The position numbers and the translations under genes are program-made. From JAZDEY01 sp043808325 [NCBI: Candidatus Eiseniibacteriota bacterium] (lineage in GTDB: Bacteria; Arandabacterota; Arandabacteria; Arandabacterales), in the NCBI GenBank assembly GCA_043808325.1, contig JAZDEY010000080.1, positions 1 to 14,610 of the forward strand: DNA of 14,610 bases. The letters run 5' to 3'. The notes beneath the pieces are model-generated. The model saw only the letters and a list, made by a program, of their open reading frames with translations, was not told the origin of the DNA and did no database searches. Below are positions 14,083-14,610 of the stretch, piece by piece. The stretch's first letter is position 1; every line of letters starts with the position of its first letter.

Positions 14083-14610
14083 TCCCTTTGATTCGCAGGG
14101 TCCGGCCCTTTAGATGGACCCTACTGACCAGCAGGGTGAGGATCCGACGCTTGTTCTCGAAATCGCAGGATAGGCCATCCAGGCGCTTCCTTATCATGCC
14201 GCAGTAATGGACCACATCATCCCTGTCAACGGTGCCAGCCCCGTTTCCACCCACCTTCGCCATGATGGCCTGCTTCTCCTCATTCAGGCGCGTCCTCTTG
14301 TCACTGACCTTGGCGATCTGATCCCTCAGCTGGTCCTTGGAGATAACCTCCTCCCGATAGGCGTCAAGCATCCTGCCCTCTTCCATCCCAATGGCGGCCA
14401 ATCTCTTGTCTATGCGTTCGAGGTCTCCCTTAAGAGCCCCCTGACCCACCCTCGCCCTCTCGCTAAGCCTCCCGATCTGACTGAGTATCAGCTCCGGGTT
14501 GGCAACTGCTTCGCAGACCTTCTCCCACACGGCATCCTCAACCCATCTTGCCGTGACCGACCCACCTCGACACTGGCTCTTCAGGGGGAACGTGCGTGCC
14601 CTGTCACCAC
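13997..14610 (-). CDS. C-terminal part of a large serine recombinase (N-terminus outside window)
   Basis: The minus-strand frame is open from the right edge to TAG at 13997-13999, about 203 residues. It begins with the last Cys of a zinc ribbon (SQCRGGSVTARW), followed by VEDAVWEKVCEAVANPELIL, the typical segment after the ribbon in large serine recombinases. A coiled coil of about 60 residues comes next (LERIDKRLAAIGMEEGRMLDAYREE through NEEKQAIMAK), and then FENKRRILTLLVSRVHLKGRTLRIKGIIPG, the usual last strand region. About 20 further residues, rich in Arg and Ser, lie antisense to the truncated OB-fold gene. These enzymes integrate and excise phages, ICEs and transposons using a Ser nucleophile in the N-terminal domain, which is beyond the window. 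Confidence 0.9.
   Translation of the reverse strand, partial: GDRARTFPLKSQCRGGSVTARWVEDAVWEKVCEAVANPELILSQIGRLSERARVGQGALKGDLERIDKRLAAIGMEEGRMLDAYREEVISKDQLRDQIAKVSDKRTRLNEEKQAIMAKVGGNGAGTVDRDDVVHYCGMIRKRLDGLSCDFENKRRILTLLVSRVHLKGRTLRIKGIIPGGDAQMDSDRTATLSPRRAIRRSQR

Overview
The window looks like chromosomal DNA of a Gram-negative bacterium with moderately high GC. It codes for an outer-membrane barrel protein of PorV/UPF0164 type, signal-peptide proteins, an HD-GYP membrane protein and MscL. GTG and TTG starts supported by Shine-Dalgarno (SD) sequences are frequent, and several promoters follow the TTGACA / TAtaAT pattern. The PorV-like protein and the unusual large membrane proteins would suit a little-studied lineage of the FCB (Fibrobacteres-Chlorobi-Bacteroidetes) type, but no rRNA or universal marker is present, so this placement is only an inference.

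Layout. At 1-122 there may be the 3' tail of a plus-strand gene. From 273 to 6320 lies a minus-strand block that reads leftward: a strong promoter (6293-6320); a secreted protein with twelve exact five-residue Cys repeats (5714-6184); a small three-helix membrane protein (5306-5593); and two large membrane proteins with partly matching architecture, 822 and 841 residues, whose genes overlap by 23 bp (2776-5244 and 273-2798). Each large protein has an N-terminal set of membrane helices and two extracytoplasmic glutamine-amidotransferase-like (GATase-like) alpha/beta domains, with a shared G-D-H-T-N motif. The membrane part of the 841-residue protein resembles an exosortase whose catalytic Cys is absent while the Arg and His remain. 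This block is the best candidate for an undescribed system.

From 6392 to 9340 lies a duplicated membrane plus HD-GYP protein, probably involved in cyclic-di-GMP turnover. Its first HD site is degraded (HN instead of HD) and its second is intact. Upstream, on the same strand, is a compact unit at 9515-9714: consensus promoter, SD, a 19-codon Trp/Phe-rich reading frame, a hairpin over its stop codon, and a strong intrinsic terminator. It can be read as a free-standing micro-gene or as a leader in front of the HD-GYP gene.

On the right are a PorV/UPF0164-like outer-membrane protein (10112-11218, plus), MscL with a C-terminal zinc ribbon (11301-11765, minus) and, divergent from it, an MFS transporter (11978-13273, plus). 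After a non-coding stretch comes the start of a secreted OB-fold-like protein (13699-14082, plus). It appears to be cut short where the C-terminus of a large serine recombinase enters from the right edge (13997-14610, minus). This is probably the boundary of an integrated element whose body lies beyond the window.
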